A DNA stretch of 64,000 nt from Vulcanimicrobiota bacterium (GCA_003168375.1 PMSI01000002.1:124001-188000); one strand, 5' to 3'; shown: positions 53,977 to 61,103, numbered from the stretch's first letter. A program made the numbers and translations. The notes: a model not told the origin generated them from the sequence alone.

Positions 53977-54797
53977 GCCTTGCCGGCAAGACCCTCTTCA
54001 TCACCGGCTCCAGCCGGGGTATCGGACTGGCGATCGGACTACGTGCGGCGCGGGACGGCGCGAACGTCGCGGTCGTCGCCAAGACCGTCGAGCCCCATCC
54101 GAAGCTGCCGGGGACGATCCATACGGCGGCGGCCGCTATCGAGGCGGCCGGCGGCAAGGCGCTCGCGGTGCAGTGCGACGTGCGCTCGGAGGATGAGATC
54201 AAGCACGCCGTTGCGGCCGCGGTCGAGCGCTTCGGCGGGATCGACATCGTCGTCAACAACGCCAGCGCGATCCGGCTCGGCGGAACGGCGCAGGTCGACG
54301 CCAAGGCCTTCGATCTCATGACCTCGATCGGGCCGCGCGCGACGTATCTCGTCACACGAGCGGCGCTACCGTACCTCGAGAAGGGCACGAACCCACACGT
54401 GCTGACGCTCTCGCCGCCGATCGCACTGGCCTCGAAGTGGGTCGGCACCGCGCCGGCCTATACGTTCAAGAAGTACGGGATGACCCTGCTGACGCTCGGT
54501 TTCGCAGCGGAGTTTCGCGCGCGCGGAATCGCGGCCAACACGCTTTGGCCGAAGACGGTGATCGCGACGGCCGCGGTCCAGAATCTGCTCGGCGGCGACG
54601 CGGTGATCAAGGCGTCGCGCACGCCGGCGATCGTTGCCGACGCGGCCTACCTGGTGCTCGACAGCGACGCACGCGCGTGTACCGGCAACACCTTCATCGA
54701 CGAGGACGTGCTGCGAACTCACGGGATCTCGGACTTCGACGGCTACGCCGTCGCACCGGGCACACCGCTCGGCGAGGACATCTTTCTCGACGCGTAG
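53973..54797 (+). CDS. short-chain dehydrogenase/reductase, HSDL2-like
   Basis: A 274-residue NAD(P)-binding enzyme. The cofactor motif is FITGSSRGIGLAIGLRAARD, followed by VNNASAIRLGG; the catalytic Tyr/Lys are in PAYTFKKYG (YxxxK). Long insertions such as HPKLPGTIHTAAAAIEAAGG and the C-terminal TGNTFIDEDVLRTHGISDF are characteristic of the HSDL2/SDR family acting on fatty acyl or steroid substrates. GTG 53973 overlaps the hydratase stop. Substrate unresolved. Confidence 0.88.
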   Translation: MSLAGKTLFITGSSRGIGLAIGLRAARDGANVAVVAKTVEPHPKLPGTIHTAAAAIEAAGGKALAVQCDVRSEDEIKHAVAAAVERFGGIDIVVNNASAIRLGGTAQVDAKAFDLMTSIGPRATYLVTRAALPYLEKGTNPHVLTLSPPIALASKWVGTAPAYTFKKYGMTLLTLGFAAEFRARGIAANTLWPKTVIATAAVQNLLGGDAVIKASRTPAIVADAAYLVLDSDARACTGNTFIDEDVLRTHGISDFDGYAVAPGTPLGEDIFLDA

Positions 54798-54809
54798 CGG
54801 CTCACTGCG

Positions 54810-55637
54810 TTAGACGAAACCCCGCGCCGGAAAGCTCGCGCCGCGCTGCAGCCAATTCGTCGCGGCATACCGCGCGCCGGCATCGACGAAATGGAGCGTG
54901 TACGCGTGGCGGGACGTCTCGGAACGGTTCGGCGCGCTGTAGTGCGGCAGCAGGCCGTGAAACACGACCAGCGTCCCTGCCTCGACTTCGACCGGCTCGG
55001 CATCATCGTCCGAGGGCCACGGCGTCTCGTCGACGCGCTCCAGGCGGCTCCCGGCGGCGTCGACGACGAACCGTTCGCGCAGCGGCGTCCGGTGGCCGCC
55101 GCGCTGCACCCACAGGCAGCCGTTGGTCCGGTCGGCGCGCTCCAACGCGAACCACAGCGTCGTGACGGTGAGCGGCTCGGTTTGGAAGTAGGTCGCGTCC
55201 TGGTGCCAGCGGACTTCGCCCCCGATCCGCGGCTGTTTGAAGATGTACATCGACTGGTAGACGCGTGGCTGGGGGACGCCGATCTCGCGGGCGAGATCGT
55301 GCAGGCGCGGGTCGCGTGAAAAGCGCTCGAACACCGGGTCGAGGTCGTGCATCGCGTGACCGATCTTGTTGATCGAGAGCTCCTTTGGCTGACGCAACGC
55401 CCCCGATGCGTCGAACGCCTCTTCTTCGAAGAAGCACCGGACCGTTTGGCCCGACGTCAAGAAGTATGCGTCCGACTTCGTCGTCGCTTCGTCGCGGGTG
55501 GTGAAGACGGCGTTCGATTCAGCCGGGTCGAATGCGTCGACGATCGCTTTCGCGCGTTCGCGCAGCGCGACGACCTCGCCGTGACCCTTGAAATCCGGGA
55601 TGACGAGGAAACCGTCGCGCACGAAGCGCTCGTTCAC
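54810..55637 (-). CDS. phytanoyl-CoA dioxygenase (PhyH) family protein
   Basis: A 275-residue Fe(II)/2-oxoglutarate-type oxygenase. Iron ligands are WHQDATYF (His and Asp) and VFHGLLPHYSAPN (His); SMYIFKQPRIGGEVRWHQD and CLWVQRGGHRTPLRERFV are typical of the PhyH family (2OG Arg after the second His). The start is GTG 55637, overlapping the SpoIIE phosphatase stop as GTGA. It hydroxylates an unknown, probably acyl, substrate; its tail-to-tail neighbour is the SDR gene. Confidence 0.87.
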   Translation of the reverse strand: MNERFVRDGFLVIPDFKGHGEVVALRERAKAIVDAFDPAESNAVFTTRDEATTKSDAYFLTSGQTVRCFFEEEAFDASGALRQPKELSINKIGHAMHDLDPVFERFSRDPRLHDLAREIGVPQPRVYQSMYIFKQPRIGGEVRWHQDATYFQTEPLTVTTLWFALERADRTNGCLWVQRGGHRTPLRERFVVDAAGSRLERVDETPWPSDDDAEPVEVEAGTLVVFHGLLPHYSAPNRSETSRHAYTLHFVDAGARYAATNWLQRGASFPARGFV

Positions 55638-57640
55638 GAAGCTGCGTTCAGCGGCGCCGTCTGCGTGCCCGCGACGACGCCGTTCTGCCGACGTTTGCGG
55701 CGCGGGGTCAGGACGACGCGGACGTGCGACCCGCCGTCGGCGCGCTTGGTGACGTTGAAGTCGTCGGAGAGCGACCAAACGAGGAAGAGGCCGCGGCCAC
55801 GTTCGCTGAGCAGATCGGTCGGCAGCCGCGGGATGACGACGAAGCCCGGCCCGCGGTCGAGGAAGTGCACGATCGCCGGCGAGGCGCCGCTCCAGTCGAG
55901 CACGACCTCGATCGCCCCCGGCGCATAGCGCACCGCGTTGCTGAGAAGTTCACCGAAGATTAGCTCGGCGCTGAAGACGTCGTCATCGAGCATCCCGGCG
56001 TCGGCGAGAACGGAGGCGAAGAGCGCGCGCGTGCGCTGCGCCGTCTTGAGGTCCCCGGTATCGAAACTCCAGTGTCGCGAGGAGCCCGGCGTGACCGTGA
56101 CAGCCGGTTCCAGCCGCATCGCCAGGATCGCGACGTCGTCGCGCGCCCCTTCGCGCAGGACGTCGTCGTGGATCGCCTGGGCGAGATCGGGCCGCATCGC
56201 GATCTGCGGTTCTGCGAGCGCGGCGCGCAGCCGCCGTTCGCCTTCGATCACGTCCTGCGTCGATTCGATGAGGCCGTCGGTGTAGAACAGCAACGTCGCA
56301 CCGTCGGGGATATCGACGGTGCGCGCATCGGTTCCGTCACGCGTGCGCAATCCGAGCGGCAAACCTTCCGACGGCATATCGCTCACCGAACCGTCGGCGT
56401 GGCGCACGAGCGGTGCGGGATGGCCGGCGGAGCAGTACGACAGCGTGTGCGCCACGGGGTCGTAGACACCGACGAACGCGGTAACGAACCGATCGGGATG
56501 CTCGGCCTTGAGCGTCCGGTCTGCCGCGTCGATCATCGTCGCAGGATCGGCGTAGACCTGGGCGACGCCCCGGATCACTTGGCGCATCGCCGCCATGATG
56601 ACGGCGGCCGGCAGCCCGGTCCCCGCAACATCGCCGATGGTGACGAGAACGCGCCCGTCGGCGAGGCGCAACGCGTCGTACCAATCGCCGCCGACTTGCG
56701 CTTCGGCGCGGCCTGGCACGTAGACACCGTCGAACGCGATCCCGGGCACGTCGGGGAGCTCCTGCGGGAGCAGCGCCCGCTGCAGCGTCGAGGCGACGTG
56801 GTGCGCGCGCTCGTAGGCCGCCAGCGCATCCTCCTTCTGGTGCAAGGTCTCCTGAATGCGCCGCGTCATCTCGTGGTAGACGCGATCGAGGTCGGCGATC
56901 TCGTCGGCGCCGCCGATGACGGCGGTCGGCTCGCCGCTTCCGAGCCGGCGAGCGTTCTCGGTGAGCCGCAGCAACCGGCGTGCGATCCGAAACCCGAACT
57001 GACCGGTGACGAACACCGTCAGTACGATCCCGGCGACGGAAGCACCGATCAGGCCGGTTCCGAGCGACCCGAGGTCGCGGTGCAGCGCGGCATACCGGGC
57101 GAGCGCGCTCTGGCGCTCCGTCAGGCCGAAGTCGTTCCTGACCGCCTCCCATTCAGCGGCCATTCGCCGCACGCGCGGCGACACGCCCAGCTTGGCGGCG
57201 GCCGACTTCTTCCCGGCCTGCCACAGCGTCAGATATGGCGTCAGCACTTCGCTCATCAGCTGGTTGCTGAGTTCTGCATAGCGTGCCGCGCGGCGCTCCT
57301 GCGCCGGATCGTCGCGGACGAGACGCAAGAGTTGCGCCTCGTGGAGCGGGAGTTCGCGGCGGCCGTTGTCGTAACCGGCGAGCGAACCCCGCTTCGCCCC
57401 TCGCGTGTATTCCAGGAGGCTGCGGTTGGCTTCGGAGATGCTCTTCTGTATCGCGTCGGATTCGCTGAGGGCGTTCGTCGAGCGCTGCGACCAAGCCGCC
57501 ATCTGCTCGGTTCTGTTCTGCAGCACGCTCGCGATGACGCACAAGATGAGGAGAAACGTCAGCGGTACGACGCTGATCAGGATCGCCTGCGTACGAATCC
57601 TGACGCCGAACCGGCGAGCGACGTCTCGAGCCCTCGTCAT
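55634..57640 (-). CDS. membrane SpoIIE-type phosphatase with HAMP and ATPase domains
   Basis: A 668-residue protein. N-terminal helix (ILISVVPLTFLLILCVIASV), an extracytoplasmic helical sensor of CHASE3-like size (about 50-190) and a second helix (LIGASVAGIVLTVFVTGQFG) lead to a HAMP linker. A PP2C/SpoIIE domain follows: AQVGGDWYDALRL, GDVAGTGLPAAVIMAAM, FYTDGLIEST. The C-terminus is an RsbW-like HATPase (ELIFGELLSNAVRYAPG, DRGPGF, SERGRGLFLVW). Such fusions control sigma-factor partner switching in response to an external signal. ATG 57640 heads a unit with the PhyH gene. Confidence 0.9.
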   Translation of the reverse strand: MTRARDVARRFGVRIRTQAILISVVPLTFLLILCVIASVLQNRTEQMAAWSQRSTNALSESDAIQKSISEANRSLLEYTRGAKRGSLAGYDNGRRELPLHEAQLLRLVRDDPAQERRAARYAELSNQLMSEVLTPYLTLWQAGKKSAAAKLGVSPRVRRMAAEWEAVRNDFGLTERQSALARYAALHRDLGSLGTGLIGASVAGIVLTVFVTGQFGFRIARRLLRLTENARRLGSGEPTAVIGGADEIADLDRVYHEMTRRIQETLHQKEDALAAYERAHHVASTLQRALLPQELPDVPGIAFDGVYVPGRAEAQVGGDWYDALRLADGRVLVTIGDVAGTGLPAAVIMAAMRQVIRGVAQVYADPATMIDAADRTLKAEHPDRFVTAFVGVYDPVAHTLSYCSAGHPAPLVRHADGSVSDMPSEGLPLGLRTRDGTDARTVDIPDGATLLFYTDGLIESTQDVIEGERRLRAALAEPQIAMRPDLAQAIHDDVLREGARDDVAILAMRLEPAVTVTPGSSRHWSFDTGDLKTAQRTRALFASVLADAGMLDDDVFSAELIFGELLSNAVRYAPGAIEVVLDWSGASPAIVHFLDRGPGFVVIPRLPTDLLSERGRGLFLVWSLSDDFNVTKRADGGSHVRVVLTPRRKRRQNGVVAGTQTAPLNAAS

Positions 57641-57691
57641 GTAACGGTTGCCGTTCGACGGCGGGTACGGTGGAACCGCCCTCGCCGGGGA

Positions 57692-57919
57692 TCAGCGGTC
57701 CCCGGCGAGGAGCTCGTCCACCCCGACGTCGAGCGCGAGCGCCAGCGCGCTCAGTTGCCGCAGGCTGACGTTCTGGCGCCCGGCTTCAACGTTGGCAACC
57801 GAGGGCCGGCTGATCCCCGAGCGCTCGGCGAGCCGGAGCTGCGTCAGACCGCGGTCGGCGCGCAGCTCGCGGATGCGCGCGCCGACCCGCTGCTGCAGGG
57901 CTTCGGCGAGCCCGTTCAC
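57692..57919 (-). CDS. XRE-family helix-turn-helix regulator
   Basis: A 75-residue protein consisting only of an XRE DNA-binding domain: IRELRADRGLTQLRLAERSG, then RPSVANVEAGRQNVSLRQLS with the recognition helix, and LALALDVGVDELLAG. GTG 57919 overlaps the upstream HNH stop as GTGA, so the two genes are coupled; restriction- or mobile-element-style control of the nuclease is possible (inference). Confidence 0.9.
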   Translation of the reverse strand: MNGLAEALQQRVGARIRELRADRGLTQLRLAERSGISRPSVANVEAGRQNVSLRQLSALALALDVGVDELLAGDR

Positions 57920-58449
57920 CGGCCGACCCGCTCTTCGATCCCGACGCTGTAGAGCGCGAGATACTTGTCCCATTCGTCGGGCGCCGTGTTGCGGCGGACG
58001 ACGATCCACGGGATGAACCGCGGCTCGCGCGGGACGCGGCGGAGCGGCATGCGCGCCTCGTCCGGCGTGCGGTCGCGCTTGCGCGCGTTGCACGCCGTGC
58101 AGCAGGCGACGAGGTTCTCCCACGCCGAGCGGCCGCCGCGGCTGCGCGGCACGACGTGGTCGACCGTCATCGTCGCGCCGCCGCGCGAAGCGCAGTAACC
58201 GCAGACGTAGTCGTCGCGGAGCAGGACGTTCTTCTTCGTCAGCGCGACCTTCTTGCGGCGGCGCGCGACGTAGTAGAGCAGCCGCACGATCGACGGCAGC
58301 GGAAACGCCGCCGTCACGGAGCGGATCTCGCCGGCGCCGGCGTGCACGATCTCGACCTTGCGCGCGAAGAGCAGCCGCACCGCGCGGGTAACGTCGACGA
58401 CGCCCAGCGGCTCGTACGTGAAGTTGAGGAGCAGACAGTCTGAGCTCAA
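57916..58449 (-). CDS. HNH endonuclease
   Basis: A 177-residue nuclease. The start is TTG 58449 because AAAGGAGG lies eight bases upstream; a farther upstream start would run through the adjacent tRNA gene. HNH residues are seen in VCGYCASRGGATMTVDHVVPRSRGGRSAWENLVACCTACNARK: two CxxC zinc pairs and the catalytic DHVVPRS/His and Asn. This form is common as a stand-alone HNH of the McrA-like type (HNHc). It sits at the end of the tRNA array and might be part of it. The family's DNA target is unknown. Confidence 0.85.
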   Translation of the reverse strand: MSSDCLLLNFTYEPLGVVDVTRAVRLLFARKVEIVHAGAGEIRSVTAAFPLPSIVRLLYYVARRRKKVALTKKNVLLRDDYVCGYCASRGGATMTVDHVVPRSRGGRSAWENLVACCTACNARKRDRTPDEARMPLRRVPREPRFIPWIVVRRNTAPDEWDKYLALYSVGIEERVGR

Positions 58450-58495
58450 GGGAATCGCCTCCTTTCGTGCGTCGTCGAGTGTTGGGTGAAGAAAT

Positions 58496-58569
58496 TGGAG
58501 CGGCAACTGGGAGTCGAACCCAGGTCATCTGGTTGGAGGCCAGAGGCATTCCCGTTATGCAATAACCGC
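58496..58569 (-). tRNA. tRNA-Gly(TCC), divergent
   Basis: Anticodon loop CCTCCAA between TCTGG and CCAGA, giving anticodon TCC but C at the position of U33. D stem GCAT/ATGC, T loop TTCGACT, discriminator T and an encoded CCA. The acceptor stem (GCGGTTA/TTGCCGC) has one T-T mismatch. Confidence 0.75.
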
Positions 58570-58570
58570 G

Positions 58571-58644
58571 TGGAGCGGGCCGCCGGAATCGAACCGGCGC
58601 TTTCAGCACGGCGCGCTGAAACACTACCACTATGTAAGACCCGC
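58571..58644 (-). tRNA. tRNA-Gly(GCC), divergent loop
   Basis: Acceptor stem GCGGGTC/GGCCCGC, T loop TTCGATT, T73 and CCA encoded. The anticodon loop is GCGCCGT closed by TCAGC/GCTGA, giving GCC but again C at position 33 and G/T at 37/38, unlike ordinary Gly loops. Confidence 0.7.
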
Positions 58645-58645
58645 G

Positions 58646-58721
58646 TGGTGCGCAAGCCCGGAGTCGAACCGGGACCGGCTAGTCTGTTACACTAGCGCCC
58701 TTCCCAGAGGGCCTCTCGCGC
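58646..58721 (-). tRNA. tRNA-Val(AAC), unusual anticodon
   Basis: Acceptor GCGCGAG/CTTGCGC, A73, CCA, D arm GCCC/GGGC and T loop TTCGACT are fine. The loop is GTAACAG within CTAGT/ACTAG; anticodon AAC has A34, which is rare for bacterial valine tRNAs (normally GAC or TAC). It is the only valine candidate in the array. Confidence 0.6.
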
Positions 58722-58722
58722 A

Positions 58723-58802
58723 TGGTGTTGTCGGCGGGAATCGAACCCGCGACCTCCGCCTTATCAGGGCGGCGCTCTCGTGCCGGGCTGAGCTACGACA
58801 AC
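58723..58802 (-). tRNA. tRNA-Ile(GAT)
   Basis: Acceptor GTTGTCG/CGACAAC, loop CTGATAA inside CCGCC/GGCGG, T loop TTCGATT, A73 and CCA. Canonical anticodon loop; D loop somewhat long. Confidence 0.9.
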
Positions 58803-58803
58803 A

Positions 58804-58878
58804 TGGGGCTCTCGACCGGATTCGAACCGGTGTGACGACGCAGAGAACGTCGCAGCCTGGCCGCTGGCTGACGAGAGC
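58804..58878 (-). tRNA. tRNA-Glu(CTC)-like
   Basis: Acceptor GCTCTCG/CGAGAGC and T loop TTCGAAT are sound; loop TTCTCTG (CGACG/CGTCG) gives CTC. Position 37 is T and the discriminator is C where glutamate tRNAs usually have G, so identity is uncertain. Confidence 0.6.
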
Positions 58879-58883
58879 GAAGG

Positions 58884-58955
58884 TACCCCGTGACGGTTCC
58901 GACCCGTCTTTGTCGGCCTGAAAAACCGATGTCTTAGCCACTAGACGAACGGGGC
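58884..58955 (-). tRNA. tRNA-Glu(TTC), degenerate T loop
   Basis: The 5' half (GCCCCGTTCGTCTAGTGG) is a typical Glu tRNA. Loop TTTTCAG gives TTC. The T loop is GTCGGAA instead of TTCGANN, and CCA is not encoded (CCT follows A73). Possibly non-functional or divergent. Confidence 0.6.
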
Positions 58956-58958
58956 ATA

Positions 58959-59031
58959 CGGTCCCGACGAGAATCGAACTCGTACTCGCTGATCGACAAT
59001 CAACTGTGCAGAGCCACTACACTACGGGACC
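58959..59031 (-). tRNA. tRNA-Asp(GTC)
   Basis: Acceptor GGTCCCG/CGGGACC with G73, T loop TTCGATT and anticodon loop TTGTCGA in GTTGA/TCAGC. G73 and GTC fit aspartate. CCA is not encoded. Confidence 0.8.
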
Positions 59032-59032
59032 A

Positions 59033-59124
59033 TGGCGGATGACGTAGGTTTCGATCCCCCGCGGGTTTGAGCCGCGTCCACGCGAGTTTTCAGGACTCGT
59101 TGCCTGCCACAGGCGGCGTCATCC
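59033..59124 (-). tRNA. tRNA-Ser(TGA), class II, C33
   Basis: About 92 nt with a long variable arm, acceptor GGATGAC/GTCATCC, G73 and CCA. Loop CCTGAAA between CGAGT and ACTCG gives TGA with C at position 33. T loop is ATCGAAA with a weak T stem. Confidence 0.75.
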
Positions 59125-59129
59125 ACGAT

Positions 59130-59160
59130 CGGAGCGGGACGTCGGGATCCAGCCGACGGC
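59130..59160 (-). pseudogene. tRNA 3' half left beside an HNH gene
   Basis: Acceptor-like GTCCCGC, a 5-bp stem GTCGG/CCGAC around a 7-nt loop and a discriminator T look like the T arm and 3' end of a tRNA. The rest is absent; the HNH stop codon follows about 5 bp away. No matching 5' half is seen beyond the HNH gene. Confidence 0.35.
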
Positions 59161-59165
59161 CGCGG

Positions 59166-59768
59166 TTACGAATAAGCCACTGAGTCGGCTTCGGCCGACA
59201 AACCGACGGACTTAAATTGCGCCATCCGCCCGCGCCCCATATTCAGCGCGCCGTACGTCGTCGTTAGGGAGTGGCAGTTTGGGCAGAGAAGTCGGAGGTT
59301 CTCCGGCGTCGTATTTAAGAAATTCCCGTCGATATGGTCAACGTGAACGGGTACTCGTCCCGTAACGGGATGGATCTCCGCCCAGCCGCACTGCCAACAG
59401 CGCTCGCCACGAAGCGAGATCACCCAGTTCCGGACGTGTCGGGAAATCGCCACGAAGGGGCCAACGCTTCTCTTGCGACCGGTTTCGCGTCCAGCCAGCC
59501 AGCGCGCAATATATTCCGCGCGACTCACGCGACTCCAACACGCGTTGCGAGCGTATCCTTTCACCCCTCGCGCCAATTGACCGCATCCGCATCGACAGGG
59601 CTTCGTTGAAGCAAGTTTTTTCCGGCTGGGACGATGCGCGTATCGGTTCTTGCCGATGTTATTCAATCTCGCTGCGCACGACATCGAACAGAACCGAAGT
59701 CGCCCGTCGCGGTCCGCAAAGTCCTTCGCGCACGTCGGGCACGTCTTGATTGCTTTCACACTTTTCAT
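59166..59768 (-). CDS. HNH homing-type endonuclease within the tRNA array
   Basis: A 200-residue protein from ATG 59768. N-terminal zinc-ribbon-like segments (TCPTCAKDF, FCSMSCAARLNN, CRCGCGQL) precede a C-terminal HNH domain: CWQCGWAEIHPVTGRVPVHV with HVDHIDGNFLNTTPENLRLL and CPNCHSLT, the style of phage and free-standing homing endonucleases. Codon use is noticeably less GC-rich than in housekeeping genes, suggesting transfer. It splits the array: eight tRNAs lie on one side and the remainder on the other. A tRNA 3' half directly abuts its stop, consistent with insertion into a tRNA gene. The 131 bp on its 5' side hold no gene. Confidence 0.85.
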   Translation of the reverse strand: MKSVKAIKTCPTCAKDFADRDGRLRFCSMSCAARLNNIGKNRYAHRPSRKKLASTKPCRCGCGQLARGVKGYARNACWSRVSRAEYIARWLAGRETGRKRSVGPFVAISRHVRNWVISLRGERCWQCGWAEIHPVTGRVPVHVDHIDGNFLNTTPENLRLLCPNCHSLTTTYGALNMGRGRMAQFKSVGLSAEADSVAYS

Positions 59769-59899
59769 CTTGTCAAGAACATAAGCCTACGCGATGACAG
59801 CGTCTTGGCACAGTGGAGTGTTCTTGCGCGTCGAATTAACGATAGTTGACCGATATAACAACGCACCCCATCATCCGCGAAAACATCGGGCATAATCTG

Positions 59900-59972
59900 T
59901 GCCGGCGCGGAGGGTCGAACTCCGACCTGATGACTTAAAAGGACACCGCTCTACCGCTTGAGCTACGCCGGC
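59900..59972 (-). tRNA. tRNA-Lys(TTT)
   Basis: Acceptor GCCGGCG/CGCCGGC, A73, D arm TAGCTCAAGCGGTAGAGC, T loop TTCGACC. Loop CTTTTAA gives TTT; the anticodon stem GTGTC/GTCAT has one mismatch. CCA is not encoded. Confidence 0.8.
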
Positions 59973-59976
59973 GAAC

Positions 59977-60048
59977 TCGGGATCGTGACGTCGACACGTC
60001 ATAGCGGGACCAAAACCCGCAGCCTTTCCCAGACTGGCTCATCGCTTG
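59977..60048 (-). pseudogene. degenerate tRNA-Gln(TTG)-like sequence
   Basis: A perfect anticodon stem GCGGG/CCCGC encloses TTTTGGT (TTG) and GCC/GGC forms a D stem. The T arm has a 6-nt loop (TGTCGA) and the predicted acceptor halves do not pair (CAAGCGA against CGATCCC). Probably a decayed tRNA. Confidence 0.45.
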
Positions 60049-60051
60049 TTG

Positions 60052-60124
60052 TCTTCCAGGCCGGGTTCGAACCGGCGGCGCTCGCGCTTCAGAGGCGCGC
60101 GGTCTGCCGTCTGAGCTACGGGAG
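60052..60124 (-). tRNA. tRNA with anticodon CTG on an Arg-like body
   Basis: Loop CTCTGAA in CGCGC/GCGCG gives CTG (Gln). The body closely matches the tRNA-Arg(CCG) at 60525, so it may be an arginine-type tRNA with a changed anticodon. The acceptor CTCCCGT/CTGGAAG has two mismatches and CCA is not encoded. Confidence 0.55.
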
Positions 60125-60125
60125 C

Positions 60126-60201
60126 TGGAGCCCGGGGCCGGATTCGAACCGGCTACTTCGACTTTACGGGAGTCGCGCTCGTCCTAACGAGCTCCCCGGG
60201 C
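60126..60201 (-). tRNA. tRNA-Thr(CGT), C33
   Basis: Perfect acceptor GCCCGGG/CCCGGGC, T loop TTCGAAT, T73 and CCA. Anticodon loop CCCGTAA in CGACT/AGTCG gives CGT with C at position 33. Confidence 0.75.
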
Positions 60202-60205
60202 ATCG

Positions 60206-60278
60206 AGACGACGCCGCGAATCGAACGCGATCCATGATGCTTTTGCAGAGCATCGCCTTCCCACTTGGCTACGTCGTC
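60206..60278 (-). tRNA. tRNA-Cys(GCA)
   Basis: Acceptor GACGACG/CGTCGTC, T73 as expected for Cys, loop CTGCAAA in ATGCT/AGCAT, T loop TTCGATT. CCA is not encoded. Confidence 0.88.
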
Positions 60279-60279
60279 A

Positions 60280-60356
60280 TGGCTGCGGGGGCTGGGATCG
60301 AACCAGCGCATTTCCGGATTCAGAGACCGGCGCCTTACCGTCTTGGCTACCCCGCA
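60280..60356 (-). tRNA. tRNA-Gln(CTG)
   Basis: Acceptor TGCGGGG/CCCCGCA, G73, CCA and TAGCCAAGACGGTAAGGC D arm match glutamine tRNAs. Loop CTCTGAA gives CTG; the pair closing the loop is T-T. T loop TTCGATC. Confidence 0.85.
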
Positions 60357-60362
60357 ATGTGT

Positions 60363-60442
60363 TGGTGTCGGCGGCGAGACTCGAACTCGCGCATGCCTGA
60401 TTACAAAAGTTAGATGCTCTGAAGCCGCTGAGCTACGCCGGC
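60363..60442 (-). tRNA. tRNA of uncertain identity (Gln TTG or Thr TGT)
   Basis: Acceptor GCCGGCG/CGCCGAC has one mismatch; T loop TTCGAGT, A73 and CCA are good. The anticodon arm is poorly paired (CTAAC against ATCAG) around TTTTGTA, so the anticodon could be TTG or, with a shifted loop, TGT. Confidence 0.5.
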
Positions 60443-60446
60443 TTGA

Positions 60447-60520
60447 TGGCTCCCGGTCAGAGAATCGAACTCCGCTCTCGCGTTCCAAAGGCGCGCGTCT
60501 TGCCGCTAGACGATCCGGGA
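60447..60520 (-). tRNA. tRNA-Gln(TTG)-like
   Basis: TCCCGGA/ACCGGGA acceptor with one mismatch, G73, CCA, D arm TCGTCTAGCGGCAAGACG and T loop TTCGATT. Loop CTTTGGA gives TTG with G37; one unpaired base in the anticodon stem. Confidence 0.65.
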
Positions 60521-60524
60521 TCAT

Positions 60525-60600
60525 TGGACTCCCCGGCCGGATTCGAACCGGCGTCCTCGCGCTTCGGACGCGCGCGATCTTCCGACTGAGCTACGGGGAG
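60525..60600 (-). tRNA. tRNA-Arg(CCG)
   Basis: Acceptor CTCCCCG/CGGGGAG, loop GTCCGAA in CGCGC/GCGCG, T loop TTCGAAT, T73 and CCA. All stems are intact. Confidence 0.85.
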
Positions 60601-60603
60601 ACA

Positions 60604-60676
60604 AGCTGCAGCCGGGACTCGAACCCGGTACCTTGCCGATACCAACGGCACGTTCAACCGCATGAACTTCAACAGC
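60604..60676 (-). tRNA. tRNA-Thr(GGT)
   Basis: Loop TTGGTAT in a perfect TGCCG/CGGCA stem; T loop TTCGAGT. Acceptor GCTGTTG/CTGCAGC has one mismatch, and CCA is not encoded (TGT follows T73). Confidence 0.75.
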
Positions 60677-60678
60677 AA

Positions 60679-60753
60679 TGGAGCGCGCGATCGGATTTGA
60701 ACCGATAGCCGTCTCGTTAGAAGCGAGCCGCACGTCCGTCGTGCTGCGCGCGC
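60679..60753 (-). tRNA. tRNA-Arg(TCT)
   Basis: Acceptor GCGCGCG/CGCGCGC, loop CTTCTAA, T loop TTCAAAT, T73 and CCA. The D arm is short (GCAC/GTGC) and only four anticodon-stem pairs form. Confidence 0.75.
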
Positions 60754-60762
60754 GGCGAATAG

Positions 60763-60834
60763 TTGCGGTGAGCGGAGTTGAACCGCTGCCGAACAGCTTA
60801 TGAGGCTGCTGCCCTACCGCTGGGCGACACCGCA
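60763..60834 (-). tRNA. tRNA-Met(CAT), first copy
   Basis: Acceptor TGCGGTG/CACCGCA with T1-A72 paired, loop CTCATAA in GCAGC/GCTGT, T loop TTCAACT, A73. CCA is not encoded. Lacks the three G-C pairs of an initiator, so elongator (or Ile-CAT) is more likely. Confidence 0.75.
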
Positions 60835-60839
60835 ATAGA

Positions 60840-60925
60840 TGGAGGGTGAGGTCGGATTCGAACCGACAGTGCGCGTGCGCGACGGGGTTACGGCCCGCCG
60901 TCCATTCCTACAGAACGTCTCACCC
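60840..60925 (-). tRNA. tRNA-Tyr(GTA), class II, C33
   Basis: Acceptor GGGTGAG/CTCACCC, long variable arm, T loop TTCGAAT, T73 and CCA. Loop CCGTAAC in GCGGG/CCCGT gives GTA but with C at position 33. Confidence 0.75.
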
Positions 60926-60926
60926 A

Positions 60927-61010
60927 TGGTGCGATCGGCGCGACTTGAACGCGCACTCTCTTCGAACAGCGTTCTCAACGCTGCGCGTCTACCGATTCCC
61001 CCACGATCGC
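60927..61010 (-). tRNA. tRNA-Leu(GAG)
   Basis: Class II. Acceptor GCGATCG/CGATCGC, loop TTGAGAA in CAGCG/CGCTG, variable arm, T loop TTCAAGT, A73 and CCA. Looks fully functional. Confidence 0.9.
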
Positions 61011-61011
61011 A

Positions 61012-61098
61012 TGGTCGGCGACGAGCGATTCGAACGCTCACGTCTGTTCGACGGCCGGGTCTGAGCCGGCTGGGTCTACCAAATTCCCCCAGTCACCG
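61012..61098 (-). tRNA. tRNA-Leu(CAG)
   Basis: Class II. Acceptor CGGTGAC/GTCGCCG, loop CTCAGAC in GCCGG/CCGGC, T loop TTCGAAT, A73 and CCA. Confidence 0.88.
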
Positions 61099-61103
61099 AT
61101 ATT

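Noticed and set aside
58671-58700. tRNA-Asn(GTT) on the plus strand (loop CTGTTAC)
   Set aside because: The T arm and CCA are only present on the minus strand, so the loop must be read as GTAACAG; a true Asn tRNA exists at 61785.
59166-59900. Group I or II intron carrying the HNH gene inside a tRNA
   Set aside because: A tRNA 3' half is present, but no matching 5' half and no recognisable intron core were found on the other side of the HNH gene.
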